A DNA stretch of 33,470 nt from Nonomuraea zeae (GTDB lineage: Bacteria > Actinomycetota > Actinomycetes > Streptosporangiales > Streptosporangiaceae). The position numbers were made by a program, and so were the translations under genes. This document shows, in pieces, positions 1 through 7,859 of this stretch; position 1 is the first letter of the stretch, and every line of letters begins with the position of its first letter. The notes beneath the pieces are model-generated. The model did not search any database. It was given only the letters and a program-made list of their open reading frames with translations, and was not told the DNA's origin. Where the stretch lies: contig NZ_VCKX01000121.1 in assembly GCF_005889725.1 (NCBI RefSeq), forward strand, positions 1-33,470. Reading direction: 5' to 3'.

Positions 1-1263
1 TCCGGGGCCCGCCCGCCCCGGTTCGGTCTGCTCCGCGGGCGTGACTTCCGGCTGCTCTGGATCGGCGAGAGCGCCAGCAGCCTGGGCAGCGCGGTCACCG
101 GCGTCGCCCTCCCCCTGGTCGCGGTGACCACGCTGGACGCCTCCGCGTTCGTGGTCAGCGTGCTCGCGGCGGCCACGTGGCTGCCGTGGCTGGTCATCGG
201 GCTGCCCGCGGGCGCCTGGGTGGACCGGCTCTCGCGGCGTACGGTGATGCTGGTGGCCGACTACGTGTCCATGGCCGCCTTCCTCAGCGTGCCGATCACG
301 GCGGCCCTGGGCCTGCTGACCACCGTCCAGCTCATCGCGGTCGCCCTGGTCGCGGGGACGGCGAAGGTGTTCTTCGCGACCGCCTACCGGGCGTACCTGC
401 CGTCCCTGGTCCAGGAGAAGGACCTGCTGGAGGCCAACGCCAAGCTCCAGGGCGGCGAGCAGGTGGCCAACCTGGCGGGACCGGGCGCGGCCGGGCTGGT
501 CGCGCAGCTGTTCACGGCCGTCGGCGGGCTCCTCGTGGACGCCGCGAGTTTCGCCGTCTCCGCCCTCTGCCTGCACGGCGTCCGGCACCGGGAGGTCGTC
601 GAGAAGGCCCCGCGCCGACGGCTGCGCAGCGAGATCAGGGAAGGGCTGCGGACGGTCGTGGGCGACCCGCTGCTGCGCGGCAACATGCTCTACGGGTGCC
701 TGGCCAATCTGGCGCTGACCGGTTACAGCTCCCTCCTGGTCGTCTTCCTGGTCGGCGACGTCGGGCTGAGCCCGGCGACGACCGGCGTGCTGATCGCCGT
801 GACGAGCCTGGGAGGCGTCATCGGCGCCTTCGCGGCGCGGCCGCTGGCGGCGCGGGTGGGCAGTGCCCGGGCGTACCTGATCGGCAAGGCCCTGCTGCCC
901 CCGACCGGCCTGTTCATCGCCTGCGCCGACCAGGGGGTGCTGCTGGTGCTGTTCGCCGTCGCCAGCATCGTGATCGTCGCCGGGGTCGTCGCGGGGAACG
1001 TGCTCTTCTCCGGCTTCGTGCAGAGCTACGTGCCCGCGACGCTCATCGGGCGGGTGAGCACCAGCAGTCAGGTGGTCAACTTCGGCGCGATGCCGCTGGG
1101 CGCCCTGCTGGCGGGCACGCTGGCGGTCACGCTCAGCGTCCGGGCCGCGCTGTGGGTCATGCTGGGCGTCTTCGCGCTCAGCGGGCTGATCCTGCTGGCC
1201 ACTCCCCTGCGCCGGATGCGGGATCTGCCGACGGGACGCATGGAGCCGCCCGCCACGCACTGA
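1..1263 (+). CDS. MFS transporter, 5'-truncated by the window edge
   Basis: The reading frame is open from base 1, so the start lies upstream. The first visible residues, including FRLLWIGESASSLGS and then VTGVALPLVAV, are the typical first helix of MFS drug exporters of the enterobactin/macrolide-efflux kind. The next loop has GAWVDRLSRR, the MFS motif A variant between TM2 and TM3. About 420 residues are visible with roughly twelve hydrophobic segments, so only a short N-terminus is missing. The family expels small molecules by proton antiport through the inner membrane. The substrate cannot be told. The gene is followed by a hairpin and then by an unrelated LacI gene, so it probably belongs to the upstream transcription unit. 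An internal GTG at 124 would lose TM1 and is not the real start. Confidence 0.9.
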   Translation, partial: SGARPPRFGLLRGRDFRLLWIGESASSLGSAVTGVALPLVAVTTLDASAFVVSVLAAATWLPWLVIGLPAGAWVDRLSRRTVMLVADYVSMAAFLSVPITAALGLLTTVQLIAVALVAGTAKVFFATAYRAYLPSLVQEKDLLEANAKLQGGEQVANLAGPGAAGLVAQLFTAVGGLLVDAASFAVSALCLHGVRHREVVEKAPRRRLRSEIREGLRTVVGDPLLRGNMLYGCLANLALTGYSSLLVVFLVGDVGLSPATTGVLIAVTSLGGVIGAFAARPLAARVGSARAYLIGKALLPPTGLFIACADQGVLLVLFAVASIVIVAGVVAGNVLFSGFVQSYVPATLIGRVSTSSQVVNFGAMPLGALLAGTLAVTLSVRAALWVMLGVFALSGLILLATPLRRMRDLPTGRMEPPATH

Positions 1264-1282
1264 CGATCACGTACGGGGGGCA

Positions 1283-1315
1283 CCCGCCGGAGGCGAGTCC
1301 AGGAAGTCCGGCGGG
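1283..1315 (+). terminator. Hairpin downstream of the MFS gene
   Basis: The arms CCCGCCGGA (1283-1291) and TCCGGCGGG (1307-1315) form a perfect 9-bp stem with a 15-nt loop, 20 bases after the MFS stop. No T-run follows, which is common for actinomycete terminators. It separates the MFS gene from the lacI-type gene. Confidence 0.55.
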
Positions 1316-1344
1316 CCCCTCGGCCGGGCTATCCTGAGGCCCCC

Positions 1345-1359
1345 GATCACGTGGTGATC
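1345..1359. promoter_or_regulatory. Palindrome in front of the LacI-type gene (possible operator)
   Basis: GATCAC-GTG-GTGATC is a perfect 6-bp inverted repeat with a 3-bp centre, 38 bases upstream of the regulator's ATG. A weak -10-like TATCCT lies just upstream at 1330-1335. The position would suit autoregulation or control by another dimeric regulator. It does not share the core of the palindrome in front of the transporter operon, so autoregulation by the LacI protein itself is uncertain. Confidence 0.4.
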
Positions 1360-1397
1360 ATCGGACGCCGTCCGCACCAGAGGCCCGGAGGTGAGAC

Positions 1398-2438
1398 ATG
1401 CAGGAAGACCGGGAGCAGGACAGCCGGCCCGAGGCGCGCCGGGTGCGGATGATCGACGTGGCCAACTCGCTCGGCCTGTCCCGGGCCACCGTCTCGCTCG
1501 TGATGCGCAACAGCCCGCTGGTGTCGGAGGCGACCAGGAGCGCCGTGCTGACCGAGGCCGAGCGGCTGGGATACATCTACAACCAGGCCGCCGCCAACCT
1601 GCGGACCCAGCGCAACGACCTGGTCGGGCTCGTGATGCCGGACGTGATGAACCCGTTCGTGGCCGAGGTGTCGCTGGGCGTGCAGGAGGTGCTCGGCGAG
1701 GTCGGCTTCTTCGTCATGATCGCCAACACGGTCGACCGCGTGGACCTGCAGCGGCAGATCCTGCGCTCCCTGGTCGAGCACCGGGCGGCCGGCGTGGTCA
1801 CCATCCCCGCGCTGACCTCGGCCGCGGAGCACTTCTCCGGGATACGCCGCAGCGGCCTGCCGACGGTGCTGCTGCTGCGCCACATCGACGGGGTGGAGCT
1901 GCCGTTCGTCGGCACCGACGAGGGGGCGATCGGCCGGCTCGGCGCCGAGCACCTGATCACCGTGCACGGCTGCCGCCGGGTGGCCTACTTCGGCGGCGAC
2001 CCGCTGGCGTCGCCGCGCGTCGGCCGGATGGAGAGCTTCCGGCGGGCGGTCACCGCGGCCGGCGCCGACTGGGACGAGAGCTGGTCGGAGCCGCTGGAGG
2101 CGACCGCGGAGGCCGCCTACCACCGCGCCGCCGAGCTGCTCGCGGCCGGGCCGCCGCCCGACGGGGTGCTGTGCCACAGCGACAACGTCGCCTACGGCCT
2201 GGCCAAGGCGCTGCGGCTCGGCGCGCGTGACGCCGCGCCCTGCGTGGTGCTCGGCATCGACGACCTCCGCCAGTCGGCGATGTGGAGCCCGCCGATCAGC
2301 AGCATCGCCACCGACCCGGTCGAGCTGGGCCGGGTCTGCGGCCGGGTGCTCCTCGCCGAGATGGGGACGCCGGTCGCGGGCAGCCGGACCCCTCCCGCGC
2401 CCGAGATCCACGCGCGCGCGTCCTGCGGCTGCCAGTAG
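1398..2438 (+). CDS. LacI family transcriptional regulator
   Basis: This 346-residue protein has the full LacI/GalR layout. An N-terminal helix-turn-helix occupies roughly residues 17-37 (IDVANSLGLSRATVSLVMRN), followed by a hinge helix region near YNQAAANLRTQR. A periplasmic-binding-protein-like effector domain runs from about residue 75 to the end (LVGLVMPDVMNPF, then GVLCHSDNVAYGL and VVLGIDD). The ATG follows a GGAGGTGAG ribosome site. Proteins of this family usually repress a sugar operon until a sugar binds. The gene is immediately upstream of, and co-directional with, a carbohydrate ABC transporter and sulfatase operon that has its own promoter and a perfect palindrome at its start point, so it is the likely local repressor. 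The inducer is unknown, presumably a sulfated sugar or its breakdown product. Confidence 0.93.
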   Translation: MQEDREQDSRPEARRVRMIDVANSLGLSRATVSLVMRNSPLVSEATRSAVLTEAERLGYIYNQAAANLRTQRNDLVGLVMPDVMNPFVAEVSLGVQEVLGEVGFFVMIANTVDRVDLQRQILRSLVEHRAAGVVTIPALTSAAEHFSGIRRSGLPTVLLLRHIDGVELPFVGTDEGAIGRLGAEHLITVHGCRRVAYFGGDPLASPRVGRMESFRRAVTAAGADWDESWSEPLEATAEAAYHRAAELLAAGPPPDGVLCHSDNVAYGLAKALRLGARDAAPCVVLGIDDLRQSAMWSPPISSIATDPVELGRVCGRVLLAEMGTPVAGSRTPPAPEIHARASCGCQ

Positions 2439-2468
2439 GCACTCAGCCCGAAACCCCCCATTCCAGGG

Positions 2469-2496
2469 TTGACCTACCGGTTTATATCGGTAAGGT
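2469..2496 (+). promoter_or_regulatory. Promoter of the ABC transporter/sulfatase operon
   Basis: TTGACC (2469-2474) and TAAGGT (2491-2496) are separated by 16 bp and match the -35 and -10 elements of a housekeeping sigma factor well. Transcription would begin near 2503, about 95 bases before the first permease. The site begins 30 bases after the lacI-type stop codon. Confidence 0.6.
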
Positions 2497-2523
2497 TGCT
2501 CTGCCGGTTTAGATCGATCTAAG
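2475..2523. promoter_or_regulatory. Probable LacI-type operators, tandem
   Basis: TTAGATCGATCTAA (2509-2522) is a perfect 14-bp palindrome with the central CG typical of LacI-family operators, and it overlaps the expected start point. A related half-match lies between the -35 and -10 boxes: TACCG (2475-2479) and CGGTA (2488-2492) are inverted arms. CCGGTTTA followed by a base and ATCG occurs at both 2477 and 2503, so the element looks duplicated 26 bp apart. Binding of a dimer at either copy would block RNA polymerase. The assignment to the upstream LacI protein is by position. Confidence 0.55.
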
Positions 2524-2596
2524 TTGTCCCGGACGACGTTGGCGAGGCCGAACCGGCGCGAGCCGGCCGGCGGACTCGACCAAGGAAGGGGCATGG

Positions 2597-3532
2597 ATGT
2601 CGACAGTTGTCCGCTCTCCACGGCAGTCCAGGCCGCGTCGGGCGCAGTGGCACCGGCGCGAGGACCGGGCCGGCCGGCTGATGTTGCTGCCGACCCTGCT
2701 GCCGTACCTCGCCTTCGCCCTGCTGCCGATCGGCTGGCTCTTCTGGTTCAGCTTCCAGCGCTGGAACGGGTTCTCGGCGCCGCGCTTCACCGGGCTCGCC
2801 AACTACCAGCGGATGATCGGCGACGAGCAGTGGTGGCTGGCCGTGCTGAACACGGTACGGCTCGGGTTCGGCCGGTTGGTCATCGAGATCCCGCTGGCGC
2901 TGGTGCTGGCCTACGTGTTCTTTCGCGGGGTGCGCGGCGGCACCGTGTACCGGACGATCCTGTTCCTGCCGCACGTGCTGTCGCCGGCGATCGTCGGCAT
3001 CATCTTCGTCTTCCTGCTGCGGGAGACCGGCGGGCCGGTCAACCAGGTCCTCGTCGGATCGGGCCTGCTGGAGGCGCCGGTCCGGTTCCTGGGCGAGGCC
3101 GGCAGCGCGCTCGCCAGCCTGATCGGGGTCGGCGTGTGGGCCCATCTCGGGATCAACCTGCTGCTGTTCTTCGCCGGCATGATGACGATCCCCAACGCGC
3201 TGCTGGAGAGCGCGTCGCTGGAAGGCGCCGGCCACTGGTCGACGCTGCGGCACATCGTGCTGCCGCTGCTGGCCCCGGTCACGCGGGTGGTGGTCCTGAT
3301 CTCGATCATCGGGACCTTGCGCAGCTTCGACCTGGTCAAGACGCTCACCGACGGCGGCCCGGCCGGCAGCACCGAGGTGATGTTCACCTACCTCTACCGG
3401 TTCTTCTTCGAACCGGAGTCGGTGCCCCAGATCGGGTACGCCGCCGCGCTCGGAGTCACCGCCAGCGTGATCGTCGGCATCATCTCTGTGGCCTATCTGC
3501 GGATCAACCGGAGCGGGAGGACCGCGGCGTGA
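2597..3532 (+). CDS. Carbohydrate ABC transporter permease, MalF/UgpA type
   Basis: This 311-residue membrane protein has about six transmembrane segments and the cytoplasmic EAA loop near residues 205-225 (ESASLEGAGHWSTLRHIVLP), which contacts the ATPase. It belongs to the family of sugar permeases that pair with a MalG-type partner, here encoded directly downstream with a GTGA stop/start overlap. The ATG at 2597 is preceded by AAGGAAGGGG. An ATG at 2593 is in another frame. Its N-terminal tail is rich in Arg (residues 7-25). No ATPase gene is present in the operon, so a shared MsmK/MsiK-type ATPase elsewhere must energise it. The substrate is inferred from the sulfatases downstream as a sulfated sugar. 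Confidence 0.93.
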   Translation: MSTVVRSPRQSRPRRAQWHRREDRAGRLMLLPTLLPYLAFALLPIGWLFWFSFQRWNGFSAPRFTGLANYQRMIGDEQWWLAVLNTVRLGFGRLVIEIPLALVLAYVFFRGVRGGTVYRTILFLPHVLSPAIVGIIFVFLLRETGGPVNQVLVGSGLLEAPVRFLGEAGSALASLIGVGVWAHLGINLLLFFAGMMTIPNALLESASLEGAGHWSTLRHIVLPLLAPVTRVVVLISIIGTLRSFDLVKTLTDGGPAGSTEVMFTYLYRFFFEPESVPQIGYAAALGVTASVIVGIISVAYLRINRSGRTAA

Positions 3533-4437
3533 GCACCCCCGTCATCACAGAGACACCCGGCAGGACGGCCGCGCCGGACGCGCCGGCCCGGCGCGGGCGG
3601 CGGGTCCGCCCGGTGACGGTGCTGGTGCACGTGGTGCTGGTCGCGGCGGCGTTGATCATGCTCTCGCCGCTGGTCTTCGGCCTGTTCGCCTCGGTGTCAC
3701 CGCTGGAGCAGATCCTCAGCAGGAACGGCGGCGTCCTCCCCCGGGTCTGGGAGTGGGGCACCTACCTCCAGGCCTGGACCACCGCCAGCTTCTCCCGCTA
3801 TTTCGTCAACAGCCTGATCGTCACGGCCCTGGTCGTGGTGCTGGACACGCTCGCCTCCAGCATGACCGGGTACGTGCTGGCCCGGCGCCGGCTGCGCGGC
3901 CAGCGCTTCCTCGAAAGCGTGTACGTCGGCACTCTGTTCGTCGGCCTGACCACCGCGACGCTCTACCCGCAGTACGTGATCGCCCAGGCGCTGGGCCTGG
4001 ACAACCTGCTCGGGATCGCGCTGGTCCAGCTGGCCGGGATCATGCTGGTGCACATCTTCCTGATCAAGGCGTTCGTGCTCGGACTCGGCACCGAGATGGA
4101 GGACGCGGCCCGGGTCGACGGCTGCGGGCTGTTCGGCACCTACTGGCGGATCGCCTTCCCGATGATGCGGCCGATCCTCGCCACCACGGTGATCCTCGGC
4201 TTCCAGGCGTCCTGGAACAACTACCAGGTGCCGCTGGTGTTCTCGCTCGCCGCGCCCGACCTGCGCACTCTGGTCGTGGGCGTGAGCGCGCTGCAGTACG
4301 ACGCCGCCGAGGGGATGACGCCGTACAACACGGTGCTGGCCGGGGCGAACATGGCGCTGGTGCCGATCGTGGTGATCTTCATCGTGCTGCAGCGGCACTT
4401 CGTGCGCGGCTGGACGGACGGGTCGGTGAAGGGATGA
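3529..4437 (+). CDS. Carbohydrate ABC transporter permease, MalG type
   Basis: The protein has 302 residues when started at the GTG at 3529, which overlaps the stop of the preceding permease. This start gives the usual family length and a short polar N-terminus before TM1 (VLVHVVLVAAALIMLSPLVF). The EAA loop is EDAARVDGCGLFGTYWRIAF followed by P, and the last helix ends in QRHFVRGWTDGSVKG, a characteristic MalG C-terminus. With the MalF-type partner it forms the membrane channel of a sugar importer. Longer in-frame extensions to 2524 run through the first permease gene and are not real. The stop overlaps the next gene (ATGA), so all are translated together. Confidence 0.93.
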   Translation: MSTPVITETPGRTAAPDAPARRGRRVRPVTVLVHVVLVAAALIMLSPLVFGLFASVSPLEQILSRNGGVLPRVWEWGTYLQAWTTASFSRYFVNSLIVTALVVVLDTLASSMTGYVLARRRLRGQRFLESVYVGTLFVGLTTATLYPQYVIAQALGLDNLLGIALVQLAGIMLVHIFLIKAFVLGLGTEMEDAARVDGCGLFGTYWRIAFPMMRPILATTVILGFQASWNNYQVPLVFSLAAPDLRTLVVGVSALQYDAAEGMTPYNTVLAGANMALVPIVVIFIVLQRHFVRGWTDGSVKG

Positions 4438-5090
4438 CCCTGTTCGCCCCGGACGGTGCCCTGCTGCGCGGCTGGTCCCGCTGGTGGTTCTGGGCCTGGA
4501 CCAGCTGCTGCTGGTTGCTGATGAGCCTCCCCGTGCTCACCGCGCCGGCGGCCACGCTGTGGCTGATCGCCCAGCAACGCCGGCACGCCCGCGGCGAGGC
4601 CGCACTCGGACCGGGCGAGACGCTGCGGTTCCTGGCCCGCCGGCTGCTGCCGGCCCTGCCGCTGGCCGGCTGCCATCTCGGGACCGCCGCCCTGGTGCTC
4701 ATCGGCCTGCTCGGGCCCTCGCCCGGCGGCCCCTACGGCTGGCTGGTGCTGACCACCAGCGTGGTGGCCGGGGTGACCTGGCTGCTGGTCGCCCCCTGGT
4801 CGGTGGTGATCTTCGAGCGCACCGGCCGTACCGTCGCGGCCCTGCGGGCGGCCTACCTGCTGGCGCTGTCGCGGATCGAGCTGGCGCTGAGCGCGACCGC
4901 GGCGGTGATCGCCGCCGCTGCCGCCGCCCCCTTCCTGGCAGCTCAGGTGCCGTACCTCGGCCTGCCGGCGCTGATCGCGCTGCCCGGAGCCACGGCCAGT
5001 CTCGTGATCATGCTCTGTGACCGGGCCGCCACGGTTCGAGGCACCATCCCCATTGACCGGATCAGCTCTGGTCCGGTTACTTCTGGTTGA
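4434..5090 (+). CDS. YesL/DUF624-like integral membrane protein
   Basis: This 218-residue protein has about five strongly hydrophobic segments, near residues 18-45, 75-97, 103-128, 145-170 and 175-190. Start: the ATG overlaps the stop of the MalG-type gene. The pattern of an N-terminal WWFWAWTSCCWLL segment, a LPVLTAPAAT turn and a cytoplasmic loop with LRFLARRLLPA resembles the YesL (DUF624) family. YesL genes sit beside sugar ABC transporters in Bacillus and actinomycetes, and their function is not established. It may assist assembly or signalling of the importer. The assignment rests on size, topology and operon position rather than on a catalytic motif, so it is moderate. Confidence 0.65.
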   Translation: MTLFAPDGALLRGWSRWWFWAWTSCCWLLMSLPVLTAPAATLWLIAQQRRHARGEAALGPGETLRFLARRLLPALPLAGCHLGTAALVLIGLLGPSPGGPYGWLVLTTSVVAGVTWLLVAPWSVVIFERTGRTVAALRAAYLLALSRIELALSATAAVIAAAAAAPFLAAQVPYLGLPALIALPGATASLVIMLCDRAATVRGTIPIDRISSGPVTSG

Positions 5091-5103
5091 GAAAGGCCCC
5101 CCG

Positions 5104-6465
5104 ATGACGCATTCCTCCTTGACCCGCCGCGGCTTCCTCGGCACGCTCGCCGCCGGCGCCGCGGCCTCTCTCGTCGGCTGCGGCAGCTCCCCGACCGGCT
5201 CCACCGGGCCGGGCGGGCTGACCACGATCGTGGTCTGGGATCGGGCCGGCGCGCACGCCAAGGCCCGGCAGGAGTTCTTCCGCACCTGGAACGCCCAGCA
5301 GGGCAAGTCGCTCGGCATCGAGGTGCGCTACGAGCCGCAGGCGACCGACAAGTACGAGGAGATCGTCCGGCTCGGCTTCCAGACCAAGCGGGCGCCCGAC
5401 CTCTTCCACAGCCCTTCCGCGCAGCTCGGCGCGTTCGTCGCGGCCGGGTGGGTCCGGCCGCTGCCGGACCTGGTCGACCAGGCCGTGCTGGACAAGGCCG
5501 CGCCCTACCACCAGCGAAACAGCGAGCTGGTCTGGGACGGCGCGCCGTACGCGGTGCCGACCACCGCTTTCACCAACCGGCTGCTGATCAACACCGACCT
5601 GTTCGAGCGGGCCGGGCTGGACCCGGACTCGCCGCCGGCGACCTTCTCCGAGGTACGGCGGGCGGCGGCCGCGATCACCAAGGTCGGCAAGGGCGAGGCG
5701 TTCGGCATGCTGATCCCGATCAAGGCGACCGGGTTCCGCCAGTGGAGCGTCGACGTCCCGCTGCTCGCGGGTGACCCGGCGCTGGCCCAGTTCGGGCTGT
5801 TCAACGCGGCCGCGGGGACGTACGAGTCGGCCAAGTACGCGCCGCTGCTGGAGCTCTACCGGACCATGATCACCGACAAGACCGCCTACCCGGGCGCGGC
5901 GACCCTGACCGGCGACGTCGCGATCAACGCCTTCGGCAAGGGCGAGGCCGGGATGTACATCACCAGCAGCGCGGTCGTGTCCTCGCTGACCGATCTGGGC
6001 AGCAAGGTCAAGGCGATCGCGGCCCCGCTGCCGGTGCCGGACGGCCAGAAGCTGGTGCGGTCGCCCATGAACGCCGGCTACCCGTACGCGATCTCGTCGA
6101 CCAGCCAGAACCCGGAGAAGGCCGCCGCGGTGTTCGAGGTGATGGTCGGCGACGGCGTCCAGGAGGCGCTGGCGGCCAAGGCGGCGCCGCCGCTGAACAG
6201 CGCCGTCTGGGACTCGGCCGCGATCAAGGACAACGCGCTGCTCCAGCAGTTCCGGCCGGCCGAGCTCGACCGGCAGTGGCCGAAGACGCCGGGCGGCCTG
6301 CTGCAGGTGAACGGGGAGAGCGTCGATCAGACCGTGGAGAAGCTGCTGCTCGACCCCTCGGCCCAGCTCGAACCCGCGCTCACCGCGATGCGGGATCGGA
6401 TGCAGGCCGCTTACGACGCCGCCGTGAAGAGCGGCGAGATCGACCCGCAGGAGTTCCGGGCGTGA
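5104..6465 (+). CDS. Extracellular sugar-binding lipoprotein (ABC transporter), Tat-exported
   Basis: The 453-residue protein starts at the ATG behind GAAAGG (5091-5096). An in-frame start at 5017 would overlap the preceding gene and hide the signal sequence. It begins with a twin-arginine motif (TRRGFLG) followed by a lipobox SLVGC, so Cys26 would be lipid-anchored after Tat export. The rest matches family 1 sugar-binding proteins: TTIVVWDRAGAHAKARQEFF near the N-terminus, PDLFHSPSAQLGAF, then YAVPTTAFTNRLLINTDLFE, and a C-terminal MRDRMQAAYDAAV. It captures the sugar outside and delivers it to the two permeases upstream. Tat export implies that it folds in the cytoplasm before secretion. 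Confidence 0.93.
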   Translation: MTHSSLTRRGFLGTLAAGAAASLVGCGSSPTGSTGPGGLTTIVVWDRAGAHAKARQEFFRTWNAQQGKSLGIEVRYEPQATDKYEEIVRLGFQTKRAPDLFHSPSAQLGAFVAAGWVRPLPDLVDQAVLDKAAPYHQRNSELVWDGAPYAVPTTAFTNRLLINTDLFERAGLDPDSPPATFSEVRRAAAAITKVGKGEAFGMLIPIKATGFRQWSVDVPLLAGDPALAQFGLFNAAAGTYESAKYAPLLELYRTMITDKTAYPGAATLTGDVAINAFGKGEAGMYITSSAVVSSLTDLGSKVKAIAAPLPVPDGQKLVRSPMNAGYPYAISSTSQNPEKAAAVFEVMVGDGVQEALAAKAAPPLNSAVWDSAAIKDNALLQQFRPAELDRQWPKTPGGLLQVNGESVDQTVEKLLLDPSAQLEPALTAMRDRMQAAYDAAVKSGEIDPQEFRA

Positions 6466-7817
6466 CGGCCCCGAACGTCGTCGTCCTGCTGGCCGACCAG
6501 TGGCGGGGCCAGGACCAGGGCTGGCTCGACGACGCCAGGGGCCGGGCCTCCCAGGTCCGCACCCCGCACCTGGACCGGCTGGCGGCCGGCGGCGCCGCGG
6601 TCGCCGGCGGTCGCGCCAGCTCGCCCGTCTGCGGGCCGAGCCGGGCCGGCCTGCTCACCGGTCGCCTGCCGCACCAGCACGGCGTGGTCGCCAACGACCT
6701 GCCGCTGTCGCCGCGGCTGGAGACCCTGGGCACGGCGCTGTCCGGCGCGGGGTACCGGACCGCCTGGATCGGCAAGTGGCATCTGGCCGGGCTGCCCAGG
6801 GACAAGTGGGTGCCGCCGGCCGCCCGGCCGGGGATCGGGCACTACGCCGGCGTCGACTGCTCCCACGATCACCTCGACGGGCACTACTACACCGCCGACG
6901 GGGCCAGGGCCGGCTTCACCGGTTACGAGCCGGAGGTGCAGACCGACCTCGCGCTGGAGTTCCTCGGCGCGCAGCGGGGCCCGTTCTTCCTCACGGTCTC
7001 CTACAACCCGCCGCACGACCCGTACGACTCGGTGCCGGCGCGCCTTCGGACCGGCTACCCGGTCGAGGACGTGAGGCTGCCGCCCAACACGCCTGGCGGC
7101 GACGAGCAGCGCGAGGTGCAGCGGCTCTACTGGAGCGCGATCACGGCGGTGGACGCGCAGATCGGCCGGGTCGTGGCGGAGCTGGACCGGCTCGGGCTGC
7201 GCCGGAACACGATCATCGTGGTCACCTCCGATCACGGCGACCTGCTCGGGGCCCACGGCCTGCGCGCCAAGCAGAGCCCGTACGCGGAGGCCGTCCGCGT
7301 GCCGATGGTGATCAACGGACCCGGCGTCCCCGCGTGCCGCCCCACCGGGCTCCTCGGCCTGGTCGATCTGGCTCCGACCCTGCTCGGGCTGCTCGGGCTG
7401 CCCCCGATCGGGACGTACGGCCGCGATCTGAGCGATCAGCTCCGGTCCGGCGGGCCGCTGCGCCCTGAGCTGCTGATCGGCAACTGGGTCAGCTTCGACA
7501 ACGGCTACGACCAGGGGATCGCCGAGTGGCGAGGTCTGGTCACCGGCGAGCTGACCTACGCGCGTACCGTCGGCGGCCGGCCGTGGCTGCTGTTCGACGA
7601 CCGCGCCGACCCCTGGCAGCTGGACAACCTGGTCGCCGACCCGGCGTCGGCCGGGCGGGTCGGCGCGGCCGACGCCCGGCTGTCCGAGCTGCTGGCCGAG
7701 TCCGGGGACGCGTTCCCGCCGGGCGACCGGCTGCTGACCGAACTGGACCTGATCGACGACTGGAACGCCCGCGAATCCGCCCTGCGGGGCGACCGGGCCC
7801 GGCTGCTGCCGCGATGA
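6462..7817 (+). CDS. Sulfatase, formylglycine-dependent, cytoplasmic (first)
   Basis: The protein has 451 residues from a GTG that overlaps the stop of the binding-protein gene (GTGA). It is a type I sulfatase of the alkaline phosphatase superfamily. The metal-binding start is NVVVLLADQW (Asp12, Gln13). The signature SSPVCGPSRAGLLTGR places Cys57 in the CxPSR motif that is converted to formylglycine, and a second metal site lies in TSDHGDLLGAHG. The C-terminus has the usual ADPWQLDNLVADP segment. There is no signal peptide, so it should act inside the cell on an imported sulfate ester. The formylglycine-generating enzyme is not in the window. The in-frame upstream ORF reaching 6276 lies inside the previous gene and was not used. 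Confidence 0.93.
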   Translation: MTAPNVVVLLADQWRGQDQGWLDDARGRASQVRTPHLDRLAAGGAAVAGGRASSPVCGPSRAGLLTGRLPHQHGVVANDLPLSPRLETLGTALSGAGYRTAWIGKWHLAGLPRDKWVPPAARPGIGHYAGVDCSHDHLDGHYYTADGARAGFTGYEPEVQTDLALEFLGAQRGPFFLTVSYNPPHDPYDSVPARLRTGYPVEDVRLPPNTPGGDEQREVQRLYWSAITAVDAQIGRVVAELDRLGLRRNTIIVVTSDHGDLLGAHGLRAKQSPYAEAVRVPMVINGPGVPACRPTGLLGLVDLAPTLLGLLGLPPIGTYGRDLSDQLRSGGPLRPELLIGNWVSFDNGYDQGIAEWRGLVTGELTYARTVGGRPWLLFDDRADPWQLDNLVADPASAGRVGAADARLSELLAESGDAFPPGDRLLTELDLIDDWNARESALRGDRARLLPR

Positions 7818-7859
7818 CCGTCAAGCTCGCCGACCTGCTTTGTGAGGAGAGACCCGTTC

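Noticed and set aside
1347..2621. A 424-codon minus-strand frame across the LacI gene
   Set aside because: It is antisense to a clear LacI regulator, has an Arg/His/Gly/Pro-rich product without domains, and is a mirror of codon bias in GC-rich DNA.
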